Below, one piece after another: positions 29,933 to 38,831 of a DNA stretch of 64,000 nt (position 1 is the stretch's first letter; every line of letters begins with the position of its first letter). The DNA is from Dongia rigui (GTDB taxonomy: Bacteria > Pseudomonadota > Alphaproteobacteria > Dongiales > Dongiaceae), in contig NZ_JAXCLX010000001.1 of assembly GCF_034044635.1 (NCBI RefSeq), positions 1,736,001 to 1,800,000 of the forward strand, in the 5' to 3' direction. The translations under genes were made by a program, and so were the position numbers. The notes below the pieces were generated by a model. The model saw only the letters and a list, made by a program, of their open reading frames with translations. It did not search any database and was not told the origin of the DNA.

Positions 29933-31738
29933 TTATGGCTTGGCGATGGCGGCAAGATCCGCCGCATCACCGCTGACCCGTGCCACAGCATGCCCGTTGC
30001 CGGCGAAAATGTCATGCGCCAGCAGATCGATGTCGTCGTGCCAGCGCGCCACTTCTTTGCAAGGGCCGCTTGCGTCGTCACCCTGACACAGGAAGGGCTG
30101 GCCGGCGGCATCGATGCCCACGACATGACCCGGCAGCGGCCGCAATGTGAGACCGGCCGGCGCGGCGGCGAGATTCGCGACGCTTTTTTGCGGCGCATCG
30201 ACCAGCGCCAGCAGCAGCGCGGGCAGCCGGTACATTGGCAATGACCCGAGCGGCAGCGGCCCGTGACGGCCATCGATGACAATGAGTGGCGTCTGTGTCG
30301 CGCGTGCCTGGATCTGCGGCGAGACATGATCGGCTTCCCCGCCGAGGAACCCTGATTCGGCATAGCCCGCCAGGTTCTTCCCCAGCAGCGGCAGGTGATC
30401 GCCGAAGACGACGATGACGGCGTCTGGATCATCGCGCCGCCAGCGCTCGATCGCGTCCATCATCTCGCGCGACTTCCAATGCACCACGCTGACATAGCGA
30501 TTGACCTCGTCGACATGGCTCAGCGCCTCGCCCAGCAGCGGGCGCTTATCGTCGACGTCATACATCCAATGGCCGTAATAGGTGACCGTGTAGTCGAAGA
30601 CGGGGCGTCCATCATCGCTGGCCTTGAGCTTCTCGGCGACCTGCCGGTGCAGCGATGCATCCGAGAGGAAGATCGAGGTCATGTCATCCAGGACGAAATC
30701 GCCGATCGACCAGAATGTCTCGAAGCCCAAGCGGGCATAGCTCACCTGCCGGTTCCAGAAGCCTGGAATATTGGGGTGGGACGCCACCGTCCGGTAGCCG
30801 GCCTGCCCCAGCACGCGCGGCAGGCAAGGGAGATTGTCGTTCATCGGCTGTTCGAAGCGCACGGCGCCCTGCGCCAGCGGGAAGCCACACAGTACCTCGA
30901 ATTCGGCATTGGCGGTCTGCCCGCCGAAGGCCGGCGACATCGCCGTCGAATGCCCGGCTGCCTGCCACAGCGCCAGGAAGCGTGGGTCGAGCGGCGATTG
31001 CCGGAGGCCCGCCGCCGTCAGCGGCGCCGGGTCCCAGAAGCTTTCCTCCAGCACAACATGGACGTTGCGGCGGTGGCCGGCGGGCGCGGTGAGATCGGCC
31101 GCGGCAAGGCGCCGCGCGATCGCCTGACCGACTTCTTCAGGCGTCGGCGCCGGTGTCGCGAGTGCCACTGTGCGCACGAGTTCCTGCAGCACATGGATGG
31201 TGCCGCCGCGCCAGACATAATTTTCCCGCTGGTCCCAGGGCTTGTCGCCCCAGAGATGATCCATCCAGTCAACCAGGCCGATCGAACCCGCCCCGGCACT
31301 GAGGAACAGGCCCGAGGCGATGAGCAGGATCGATTGGCGCAAGCGGCCGCGAAAGCGCAGATTGCCAATGAACAGCGCCAGGATGAGCAGCGCCGGCAGA
31401 CCCGCCACCAGCCAGCCCAGCGGACCCATCAGCTTGATGAAGGCATCGAGGCTGTAGATGTCTTCCGGCATCAAGGGGCGGCCGGTGATGGCGCTCTTGG
31501 CGGCGCTGCCGACATAGAGGGTGCCGATCAGCAGCGCCTGCAAAACCAGGAACAGGCTCGTCCGGCGCGACAAGGCGAACAGCAGCAGGGACAGCGCGAG
31601 AAGCGCTGCAAAATCGGCCGGGATGCGCCGGGTCACAATGGCGACGTTGAAGACATAGTCGGAAATGCCATAGGCGACGCCGTAGAGGAGCGCCGTCGAC
31701 AGGACGGGCAGCAGCCAGTGCCACCGCTTCAGCATCAT
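29933..31738 (-). CDS. LTA synthase/OpgB-like phosphoglycerol transferase, copy 1
   Basis: Inner-membrane enzyme of 601 residues. About five hydrophobic helices occupy residues 8-155, then an amphipathic linker and a periplasmic alkaline-phosphatase/sulfatase-fold domain. Metal and catalytic features match the LtaS/MdoB family: VVLEESFWD (metal Glu), the nucleophile Thr in FGGQTANAEFEVLCG (about T275), SHPNIPGFWNR and the metal-binding FGDHLP. Family members move phosphoglycerol from phosphatidylglycerol to lipoteichoic acid or periplasmic glucans; Gram-negative substrates are mostly glucans. Its start overlaps the stop of the second copy by four bases. The acceptor is not determinable here. 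Confidence 0.85.
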   Translation of the reverse strand: MMLKRWHWLLPVLSTALLYGVAYGISDYVFNVAIVTRRIPADFAALLALSLLLFALSRRTSLFLVLQALLIGTLYVGSAAKSAITGRPLMPEDIYSLDAFIKLMGPLGWLVAGLPALLILALFIGNLRFRGRLRQSILLIASGLFLSAGAGSIGLVDWMDHLWGDKPWDQRENYVWRGGTIHVLQELVRTVALATPAPTPEEVGQAIARRLAAADLTAPAGHRRNVHVVLEESFWDPAPLTAAGLRQSPLDPRFLALWQAAGHSTAMSPAFGGQTANAEFEVLCGFPLAQGAVRFEQPMNDNLPCLPRVLGQAGYRTVASHPNIPGFWNRQVSYARLGFETFWSIGDFVLDDMTSIFLSDASLHRQVAEKLKASDDGRPVFDYTVTYYGHWMYDVDDKRPLLGEALSHVDEVNRYVSVVHWKSREMMDAIERWRRDDPDAVIVVFGDHLPLLGKNLAGYAESGFLGGEADHVSPQIQARATQTPLIVIDGRHGPLPLGSLPMYRLPALLLALVDAPQKSVANLAAAPAGLTLRPLPGHVVGIDAAGQPFLCQGDDASGPCKEVARWHDDIDLLAHDIFAGNGHAVARVSGDAADLAAIAKP

Positions 31739-33645
31739 TTCAGGCTGGCCGCGACGGGATGCCGATGCCGCTCCAACAGCGCCAGGGCATGGCCGTCGCC
31801 ATCGAAGATGTCACGTGCCACCAGCTTCACATCGTCGAGCCAATGCTGCACGGCATCGCAAGCGCCACCGCCAGCACCTGGATTGCACAGGAAGGCCTTG
31901 GCATGCGCGTCGTAGCCGATGACCGTGTCGGGCACCGGGCGGATCGTGAGGCGTTCCGGCGGCGGCACCAGCGCGCCAATATTGGGCATGTCGAGCCCCA
32001 GCCGGTCCAGCACCAGCTGATTAAGGCGATAGAGCGGCTGGGTCCCGAGCTTCAGCGGCCCGTTCTTGCCGTCGATGACAATGAGCGGCGTGGTGCGCGA
32101 GCGCAGATACATCTCGGGCGAGAAATCGCCCCAACCGCCGGCGATGAAGCCGTTGTTCTTATACTCGCCCCAATTATAGCCGAGATTGGGCAGGTGATCG
32201 CCAAAGGCGATGATCAGCGACGTAGGATCCTCGCGCCGCAGGCGCTCGATCTCATCCATCAGCTCGGTCGATTTGTAGCGCATGGCGGTGGCGTATTGGC
32301 CAAGCTCGGTCTGCGCCGGGTTGACCGGGATGACGGCCGGCCGTTCCGGCACCATGTCGTAATTCCAATGGCCATAGAGCGTCACGATGAAATCGAGCAC
32401 CGGCCGCGCCTCGGCTTCGGCCTTCAGCTTCGCATCGATCTGCCGGTAGAGCGAGCGGTCGCTCAGCATCCACACGATCATGTCGTCCATCTTGAAATCG
32501 CCTTGCGACCAGAACGTCTCGAAGCCGACGCGGCGATAGGCGTTGATGCGGTTCCAGAAGCCCGGCGCATTGGGGTGGCTGGCAACCGTTCGGTAGCCCT
32601 GCGCCGCCAGCAATGCCGGCAGGCAGGGTGCGGTGTTGAATCCCTGCTCGAACTTCACCGCCCAGCTATCGACCGGAAAACCGCATAGCAACTCGAACTC
32701 GGCATTGGCGGTGCCGCCACTGAAGGTCGGCGACAGCGCGCTCGAGCGGCCCGTTTCGTCCCACAGCTTCAAAAAACGCGTGTCGAGAATGGGCTGGCCG
32801 TCGCTCGCCACCGGATGATCCTTGGGCAGCAGCGGTGTCGGATCCCAGAAGCTCTCAAGCAGCAGGATATGCACGTTGCGGGGGGCCGCACCGCCCAGCG
32901 CCACCGGCCGCACGGCGGGGTCGGCGCCAAGGGCCGCCAAACCGTTGTCGCCCGCCTGCGCATTGATGCGGTCGAGTGCGGCAGCGACATCCATTTCGGT
33001 GGGGGCGGGCTTCCTGGTCGCAAAGGCGCGCAAGGTTTCCTGCAGGATATGGAGGGTCGGACCGCGCATGGTGAAATTCTCGCGCTGGTCCCAGGGATGA
33101 TTGCCGACCACGATATCGGCGCCGCGCAAGGCGGCATTGCCGAAGATGCCACAGCCCATCGGCAGCGCCACCATGGCCGCGAGGGATGCCTGCGCCGCCC
33201 GGCTGCCGAGTTTCATGTTGCCGATGAGGAGAGCGACGATGAGGCCGAGCGGCAGCGCCACCACGACCCAGCCCAGCCAGCCCATGATACGCACCAGCGC
33301 CACCACGCTGTAGACGTCGTCAGGCATGACCGGGCGCCCCAGCATGGCGATCTTGGCGCTGGAACCCACAAAGAAGGCCCCGATGAGGAGCGTCATCAGT
33401 GCCGTGAACGCCCAGACCTTGCGCGAAAAATTGAGAACCAGGCGGCCGATGATGAGAAGGAGGGCAAGATCGAGAAGAGCGCGATGCGGTTCGACCCAGA
33501 CCCCAAAGGCAAGACCCGAAACCAGATAGGCGACGAGATAGCAGCTGCCCACGGTCAGGACCGGGATGCGCCAGGTCTTGACCAGCGCCTGCGGTCGCCA
33601 AATCCCCGCCTTCTGCCGGCGCAAATTCCCCGTCGATCGACTCAT
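31735..33645 (-). CDS. LTA synthase/OpgB-like phosphoglycerol transferase, copy 2
   Basis: A paralogue of the adjacent downstream gene, 636 residues. The layout is the same: basic N-terminus, about five membrane helices up to residue ~185, then a periplasmic sulfatase-fold domain. Shared motifs include KPWDQREN-type NHPWDQRENF, LLLESFWDPTPLL, FSGGTANAEFELLCGFPVD (Thr nucleophile), RTVASHPNAPGFWNR and IIAFGDHLPNLG. The two copies differ throughout, so the duplication is old. It is the first gene of a putative five-gene minus-strand operon. Two specialised enzymes could act as primase and polymerase or use different acceptors, by analogy with LtaP/LtaS. Confidence 0.85.
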   Translation of the reverse strand: MSRSTGNLRRQKAGIWRPQALVKTWRIPVLTVGSCYLVAYLVSGLAFGVWVEPHRALLDLALLLIIGRLVLNFSRKVWAFTALMTLLIGAFFVGSSAKIAMLGRPVMPDDVYSVVALVRIMGWLGWVVVALPLGLIVALLIGNMKLGSRAAQASLAAMVALPMGCGIFGNAALRGADIVVGNHPWDQRENFTMRGPTLHILQETLRAFATRKPAPTEMDVAAALDRINAQAGDNGLAALGADPAVRPVALGGAAPRNVHILLLESFWDPTPLLPKDHPVASDGQPILDTRFLKLWDETGRSSALSPTFSGGTANAEFELLCGFPVDSWAVKFEQGFNTAPCLPALLAAQGYRTVASHPNAPGFWNRINAYRRVGFETFWSQGDFKMDDMIVWMLSDRSLYRQIDAKLKAEAEARPVLDFIVTLYGHWNYDMVPERPAVIPVNPAQTELGQYATAMRYKSTELMDEIERLRREDPTSLIIAFGDHLPNLGYNWGEYKNNGFIAGGWGDFSPEMYLRSRTTPLIVIDGKNGPLKLGTQPLYRLNQLVLDRLGLDMPNIGALVPPPERLTIRPVPDTVIGYDAHAKAFLCNPGAGGGACDAVQHWLDDVKLVARDIFDGDGHALALLERHRHPVAASLK

Positions 33646-33996
33646 ATCCGCAACCGATTGCCCAAATAAGATGCACCGCCCTATCGGCAGGCGCTTTTCT
33701 AGCTGAATTTAACAAAAGAGTCTCGGTTCGGTGCCGATGCTGGTAACAAAACTGCGTGATTGGGGCGGTCGGCCCGACGCGGCGTCGCTGCCGCGGCTGG
33801 GCAGTGGAAGGCCTGCAAATGCAGGAAAAACAATATTTTACCTTACCCGCTCGTGGTAATCTTTTTGTCAGCCGCGTATCACCACATTGCGCTGGCACCC
33901 ACCGCGCGAACGCGCCAAGGTGAGGCCGGTGTCGCCCAAGACGGCCGATCCGTGGCCGTAAACAGGATCGCCCCAGCTGATGAGTTGTTCGACCCG
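33646..33996. promoter_or_regulatory. Divergent intergenic region, LtaS-like genes versus ATP-grasp gene
   Basis: 351 bases with no convincing gene. An AT-richer patch at 33700-33730 and another near 33828-33845 are likely promoter sites for the two divergent units. No clear palindrome was seen. Confidence 0.4.
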
Positions 33997-35886
33997 ATGA
34001 TTTCCATGACCACCCGTGTTCTCGATCCGCGCGACCTCATCCGCTCGATCCTGTTTTGGGCTCTGCTCATTCCGCTGGCGCTGATCGCCTTCATCGGTGC
34101 CGAAATCACGCATCACGACTGGGTCGATAGCGTGAATGCGATCGTCTATGCCTTTGGCGCCATCCTGGCCTTGACGCTGGCGCGCCAGGCGGGTCATCAG
34201 GCCCAGGATGAGCTTGAGCGCGACCTGGCCGATCCCTTTGGCCGCCCCTTCTGGCTGTTGGTCGCGGTCATTTGCCTGGTCTTCGTTTTTTCCGAACTCT
34301 TCGGCGGCTTCATCGAGCATTACGAACAACAGGTCTCGCCGTTCTGGATCGGGGATCTGCTGTGCTGGCTGGCGGCCGTGACCTTTACGCTGACGGTTGC
34401 GCGCCTGCGACCGCGCCATCCCGGCAGCGCGGCGCGCTTCATCACGCCGATCGTGCCATTGCTGGGCCTGGGCCTCGGGCTGCAAAGCATCGACCTTGGC
34501 CTTGATGTCGGCGAGCCGCATCTGCGGCACCATTTCGGCCTCAGCCTCGAGACCTATGACAACATCACCGATCTGCTGGAGTTTGCCTTCCTGCAGCTCT
34601 ATCTGCTGGCCTTCATCGGCCTGGCGGCAGAGATAACGGCGCGTCACGCCCTGCAGAGCCAGATCGTCACGGCAGAGACAGCGGCTGAACCCGCCGTGAC
34701 CTTACGCGCCGCGCAGCTGGCCTTTACCACGGCCACACTGACCTCGCGGAAATTCAGCCGCCGACGCCTGCAACGCGCCATGGAGGGCCTGATCATTGCC
34801 GACGGAATGGTCGGCATGGCGGCCGGGATCCGCCTCACGCGGCGCCTTGGCCCCAGCATCATGCGACGCACCGGCAAATCGCCCTTGCGGCAGTTTGCCG
34901 AGCAGATGGCTTTCATGTGGAAGTTCGGCCTGGCGCCCAAGACCTATTATCAGTTCGAACTGTTCGATCCGGCGCTTGGCGCCGTCGCCGGGCAGTATCT
35001 GCAGCGCAGCGAAACCAAGGCCTCTGCCTATAAGATCATGCACAAGGCGACCGGCCATCGCCTTAGCGAGAAACTCGAATTCCACAACCGCTGCCTTGAA
35101 CTGGGCCTGCCGGCAGCACCCGTGGTCTTCGCTGCGACAGATGGCTTGCCTGACGCCGCCTTTGCCGATCTTGCCGAATTGCCGCCGGTCGATCTCTTCA
35201 TCAAGCCGCGCAAAGGCAGTGGCGGGCGCGGTGCCGTCAAATGGCAATATGCCGAGGGCATCTTCGTCCATAAGGATGGCCAGCATTTGACGCCTGCGGC
35301 CTTGCGCCAGTCGGTGATCGACCAATCAGCCGAGACCAATATGCTGGTGCAAAAGACGCTGACCAATCATGCGGCATTGGCCGATATCAATTGCGGGACC
35401 CTTGCCACCATCCGCATCGTCACCTGCCGCAATGAAAGCGGCGCTTATGAAGTGACCAATGCCGCCTTCCGCATGCCGCGCGTCTCCGGCTCGGCGGTCG
35501 ACAATTTCCACGCCGGCGGCATCGCCTCGGCGGTCGACATCACGAGCGGCCGCTTAGGCGCTGCGACCGATCTCGGCCTATCCCCCCATTCGGGCTGGTT
35601 CGCCACGCATCCGATCACTGGCGCCGCCATCGAGGGCCGCATCCTGCCGCGCTGGGCCGAAGCGCGCGCGCTGGTCGAGCGCGCGCACCCCTCATTCAGC
35701 GATTTCGCCGTTATCGGCTGGGACGTCGCCATTCTTGAAGACGGCCCCTGCATCATCGAAGCCAATGGTGCGCCGGACCTCGACATCATCCAACGCACCG
35801 CGCGTGCGCCGCTCGGCAACGCGCGCCTGGGCAGGCTGATGGCCTGGCATGTGAAACGCGACCTGCGCGGTGCGCTGCTGGGGTGA
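33997..35886 (+). CDS. Membrane-anchored sugar-transfer-associated ATP-grasp protein
   Basis: 629 residues from ATG 33997 (ATG 34006 is equally possible). The N-terminal ~220 residues contain about six hydrophobic segments; a basic linker (SRKFSRRRLQRAM) leads to a cytosolic ATP-grasp domain of ~300 residues. ATP-grasp hallmarks are DLFIKPRKGSGGRGAVKW (nucleotide Lys and glycine loop), NAAFRMPRVSG, VDNFHAGGIASAVD and the metal-binding GPCIIEANGAPDL. This matches the ATPgrasp_ST (sugar-transfer-associated) type, found with polysaccharide genes but biochemically undefined. Fusion to a membrane domain suggests ligation of a group onto a lipid-linked or exported substrate. It is divergent from the LtaS-like operon. 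Confidence 0.8.
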   Translation: MISMTTRVLDPRDLIRSILFWALLIPLALIAFIGAEITHHDWVDSVNAIVYAFGAILALTLARQAGHQAQDELERDLADPFGRPFWLLVAVICLVFVFSELFGGFIEHYEQQVSPFWIGDLLCWLAAVTFTLTVARLRPRHPGSAARFITPIVPLLGLGLGLQSIDLGLDVGEPHLRHHFGLSLETYDNITDLLEFAFLQLYLLAFIGLAAEITARHALQSQIVTAETAAEPAVTLRAAQLAFTTATLTSRKFSRRRLQRAMEGLIIADGMVGMAAGIRLTRRLGPSIMRRTGKSPLRQFAEQMAFMWKFGLAPKTYYQFELFDPALGAVAGQYLQRSETKASAYKIMHKATGHRLSEKLEFHNRCLELGLPAAPVVFAATDGLPDAAFADLAELPPVDLFIKPRKGSGGRGAVKWQYAEGIFVHKDGQHLTPAALRQSVIDQSAETNMLVQKTLTNHAALADINCGTLATIRIVTCRNESGAYEVTNAAFRMPRVSGSAVDNFHAGGIASAVDITSGRLGAATDLGLSPHSGWFATHPITGAAIEGRILPRWAEARALVERAHPSFSDFAVIGWDVAILEDGPCIIEANGAPDLDIIQRTARAPLGNARLGRLMAWHVKRDLRGALLG

Positions 35887-35890
35887 GGGC

Positions 35891-36211
35891 TTATTCCACC
35901 ACGACCGCGGTTCCACTGACGCTGACCATCAGCATCGAGCCGGCTTTGCCGACGACTTCGTAGTCGATATCGACACCGACCACCGCATTGCCGCCCGCGC
36001 GGCGCGCCGCATCGCGCAACTCGTCGAAAGCCGTCTCGCGAGCGCCTTTCAACGCGCTTTCATAAGCGCCGGACCGGCCGCCGACGATGTCGGTGATCGA
36101 GGCAAAAAGATCGCGAAAGATATTGGCGCCGACGATCGCCTCGCCGGCGATGACGCCGCGATACTCGACAATACGCTTGCCCTCGATATTGGACGTGGTT
36201 GTGACGATCAT
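35891..36211 (-). CDS. YbjQ family (UPF0145) protein
   Basis: A 106-residue soluble protein of the YbjQ/UPF0145 family, thought to form pentameric rings; function unknown although sometimes labelled heavy-metal binding. Typical blocks are [39 protein letters not shown] and the Gly/Val-rich [12 protein letters not shown]. The start is the ATG at 36211: GGGAGGA is six bases upstream of it and too close to the TTG at 36214. It is convergent with the ATP-grasp gene, four bases apart. Confidence 0.9.
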   Translation of the reverse strand: MIVTTTSNIEGKRIVEYRGVIAGEAIVGANIFRDLFASITDIVGGRSGAYESALKGARETAFDELRDAARRAGGNAVVGVDIDYEVVGKAGSMLMVSVSGTAVVVE

Positions 36212-36231
36212 CAATCTTCCTCCCTATCAAA

Positions 36232-36268
36232 GAAAAACCCCCCATCCAATTTGCAGGATGAGGGGTTG
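36232..36268 (-). terminator. Rho-independent terminator after argG
   Basis: On the minus strand AACCCCTCATCC pairs with GGATGGGGGGTT (one bulge) across a TGCAAATT loop, followed by TTTCTTT. It lies 30 bases after the argG stop. Confidence 0.85.
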
Positions 36269-36297
36269 ATACAATGCCTACCGCGTCTGGCAGCCGC

Positions 36298-37509
36298 CTA
36301 CTTGCGGCCGTATTTCTGCAGGCGCAGACGCAATGCATTGAGCTTAATGAAGCCTTGGGCATCGCGCTGGTCATAGGCGCCGGCGTCGTCTTCGAAGGTC
36401 ACATGCTGCAGCGAATAGAGTGACTTTGCCGATTTGCGGCCGACCACGGTGGCGTTGCCCTTATAGAGCTTCAGGCGCACCGTTCCTTCGACATGTTCTT
36501 GGCTTTTGTCGATGAGAGCCTGCAGCATCTCGCGTTCGGGGGCGAACCAGAAGCCGTTATAGATGAGCTCGGCATAGCGCGGCATGATCTCGTCCTTGAG
36601 ATGCGCCGCACCGCGATCCAGCGTGATGCTTTCGATGCCGCGATGGGCGGCATGGAGGATGGTGCCGCCGGGCGTTTCATAGACGCCGCGCGACTTCATG
36701 CCGACAAAGCGGTTCTCGACCAGATCCAGGCGGCCGATGCCGTTGGCCTTGCCGAGCGCGTTGAGCTTGGTGAGCAGTGTCGCCGGGCTGAGCCTCTCGC
36801 CATCGATTGAAATCGCATCGCCCTTCAGGAAGCCGATCTCGATATAGGTCGGCTTGTCGGGTGCCGCTTCCGGCGAGATGGTGCGCTGGTAGACCATCTC
36901 ATCGGGCTCCTGCCACGGATCTTCCAGCACTTTGCCCTCGGAGGAGGAGTGCAGCAGATTGGCATCGACCGAGAACGGCGCTTCGCCGCGCTTGTCCTTG
37001 GCGACCGGAATCTGGTGCTTCTCGGCATATTCGATGAGCTTGGTGCGGGACGTCAGGTCCCATTCGCGCCACGGCGCGATCACCTTGATCTCCGGGTTGA
37101 GAGCGTAATAGCCGATCTCGAAGCGTACCTGGTCATTGCCCTTGCCGGTGGCGCCATGGGCCACCGCATCGGCACCGGTCAACTTCGCGATCTCGATCTG
37201 GCGCTTGGCGATGAGCGGCCGCGCGATCGAGGTGCCGAGCAGGTATTGACCTTCATAGAGCGCATTGGCGCGGAACATCGGGAAGACGAAGTCACGGGTG
37301 AATTCCTCGCGCAGATCCTCGATGAAGATCTCCTTGATACCCAGCATCTCGGCCTTCTTGCGCGCCGGCTCCAGCTCCTCGCCTTGCCCCAGATCCGCCG
37401 TGAAGGTCACCACCTCGCATCGGTAGGTGTCCTGCAGCCATTTCAGAATGACCGACGTATCGAGACCGCCGGAATAGGCCAGGACCACCTTCTTGATATC
37501 GCGCGACAT
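36298..37509 (-). CDS. argG: Argininosuccinate synthase
   Basis: Joins citrulline and aspartate with ATP in arginine biosynthesis. The 403-residue protein opens [19 protein letters not shown], the PP-loop pyrophosphatase signature that binds ATP. Further conserved parts are [16 protein letters not shown], the citrulline/aspartate region [16 protein letters not shown], and the C-terminal helix used for tetramer contacts. Monocistronic, with its own terminator. Length and motifs are complete; nothing unusual. Confidence 0.97.
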   Translation of the reverse strand: MSRDIKKVVLAYSGGLDTSVILKWLQDTYRCEVVTFTADLGQGEELEPARKKAEMLGIKEIFIEDLREEFTRDFVFPMFRANALYEGQYLLGTSIARPLIAKRQIEIAKLTGADAVAHGATGKGNDQVRFEIGYYALNPEIKVIAPWREWDLTSRTKLIEYAEKHQIPVAKDKRGEAPFSVDANLLHSSSEGKVLEDPWQEPDEMVYQRTISPEAAPDKPTYIEIGFLKGDAISIDGERLSPATLLTKLNALGKANGIGRLDLVENRFVGMKSRGVYETPGGTILHAAHRGIESITLDRGAAHLKDEIMPRYAELIYNGFWFAPEREMLQALIDKSQEHVEGTVRLKLYKGNATVVGRKSAKSLYSLQHVTFEDDAGAYDQRDAQGFIKLNALRLRLQKYGRK

Positions 37510-37617
37510 GAACCACCTTGCATGACGGAAAAAAGCGGGCGGAACCTAGGGGAAATGGGCGTTAGTGGCAAGGGCGGGCGGTGCCGCAGGGGGACGGGAT
37601 TGACTCGTCACTTACAG

Positions 37618-37721
37618 CCCCCCTCCTGCCTCCCCCCTGAAGGTGGGAGGTTTAGAACGAGGTATTGGCGCAAGCTCAATGCAAAACCCTCCCACCTTCA
37701 GGGGGAGGGCTGGGAGGGGGG
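37618..37721. repeat. Large imperfect inverted repeat upstream of argG
   Basis: Arms 37618-37653 and 37684-37721 are inverted copies of a pyrimidine/purine-biased sequence with a perfect core CCCCTGAAGGTGGGAGG, enclosing 30 bases. It differs from the CCCGGGCTTGACCCGGG family. It lies between argG and an exported TPR-like gene. Confidence 0.8.
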
Positions 37722-37749
37722 CGGAAGCGATGGCTCTCTCTAAGCGACC

Positions 37750-38382
37750 CTACTGCGCGCCGTTCAACACACGCTTGGCCGCCTGGTATTCAAAGACATG
37801 GGTCGCCCCGGTCGCCAGGGCGTTGCGGAAATGGGCTGTGGCGCCCGCCGCATCACCTTTCAGGCGGGCATAACGGCCGACATGATATTCGGCGGCGCAG
37901 ATCGCCTCCGCACGGACGTTTTGCGGCTGACTTTCCGCCAAATGCAGCACCGCGGCAGCATCGGCCCGGCCGAGATAAAGCTCGGCCAGCACCCGCGGCC
38001 AGGGTGGCAGTTGCTGGGCTTTGGCGAGATAGGCCGCAAGCGCCTCCGCGCGGGTGTCATTGAGGCCGGCGGCCGCCACTTGGCGCCAGAGTTGCGCGCC
38101 GAAATGGCGCGGCTCGATGGTGGCCGTGGCGTCAAAGTCCTTGAGCGCTGCAGCATCGTCGCCCGCAAGCTCGGCTGACAGGCCGCGCATGAAAAGCGCC
38201 GTCAAATTGTCCGGCTCGGCCTTCAGCACCCCGTCACAGGCAGTCCGATCGAAGGACAGGCAGGCGTCCAAGCCCGGATTCTGGGCAAAAGCCGGTACGG
38301 ATATGCCCAGAAACGCTATTCCCGAGAAAAGAAGGCCAAGGCACTGAATTTGTTTCCGCCGGGCAATCTGGATACGAAACAT
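37750..38382 (-). CDS. Small exported TPR-like protein
   Basis: A 210-residue periplasmic protein. The start at 38382 gives a classic signal peptide (MFRIQIARRKQIQCLGLLFS, cleavage likely after AFA near residue 33). The mature part has TPR-like helices, for example LTALFMRGLSAELAGDDAAA and the C-terminal unit GRYARLKGDAAGATAHFRNA. Two early Cys residues (LDACLSFDRTAC) may form a disulfide. No catalytic motif. It resembles, at the level of architecture and the Cys pair, the larger TPR protein encoded at 38807-39883. Function unknown. Confidence 0.75.
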   Translation of the reverse strand: MFRIQIARRKQIQCLGLLFSGIAFLGISVPAFAQNPGLDACLSFDRTACDGVLKAEPDNLTALFMRGLSAELAGDDAAALKDFDATATIEPRHFGAQLWRQVAAAGLNDTRAEALAAYLAKAQQLPPWPRVLAELYLGRADAAAVLHLAESQPQNVRAEAICAAEYHVGRYARLKGDAAGATAHFRNALATGATHVFEYQAAKRVLNGAQ

Positions 38383-38806
38383 GCGTTTGGCCCCGATTGT
38401 TAATGTTTTTCGGCAGGTTCTACTGGGCAAACGTTAACGCAGCCACGCCAAACTGCGCAATGTTGCTAATTTCCTTCAGGTTTTCGTAATATTTAAGCGT
38501 GTATTGTGCCGTTACATGTCGCTTGTCAGCCGCGCGAGGACGGGATGCGGATGGCGGCTGGGGCCTTGATTGTGGTCCACCGTTCGTCACCCACCGTACC
38601 TTTAGTGAGCCAGACTTCAGCGCGCATGTTCAGGCGCCCTGCCCGTTCTGACCAGAGCGGGCGCCTCACAATCGATTGCTTGGCGCCGACCCGCAGCCCC
38701 GGATCGATGCCAAGTGCTCCCGGCGGGCCATCGAGTTTGCACACTCCCCCCATAGTGCAGATGGCCTGCCGGGCGCCCCTCTTCCCCTTGATCCTGGTTC
38801 CGACAG
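38383..38806. other. Intergenic stretch between two TPR-protein genes
   Basis: About 140 bases nearest the small TPR gene are AT-richer and probably hold its promoter. The remainder is covered by a doubtful minus-strand reading frame (38526-38831). No repeat or terminator was recognised. Confidence 0.4.
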
Positions 38807-38831
38807 CTACTGGATCTGCTTCAGGCGCCAA
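38526..38831 (-). CDS. Doubtful small protein
   Basis: A 101-residue frame (start possibly the internal ATG near residue 27) overlapping the 3' end of the larger TPR gene by 25 bases. Its C-terminal half (VRRPLWSERAGRLNMRAEVW, then LTKGTVGDERWTTI) looks protein-like and beta-rich. Codon bias is weaker than in neighbours and I do not recognise a family. It could equally be chance coding potential. Confidence 0.25.
   Translation of the reverse strand: MAPEADPVAVGTRIKGKRGARQAICTMGGVCKLDGPPGALGIDPGLRVGAKQSIVRRPLWSERAGRLNMRAEVWLTKGTVGDERWTTIKAPAAIRIPSSRG

Noticed and set aside
33760-33996. Upstream extension of the ATP-grasp frame
   Set aside because: The added residues lack family character, and the ATG at 33997 directly precedes the first hydrophobic segment.
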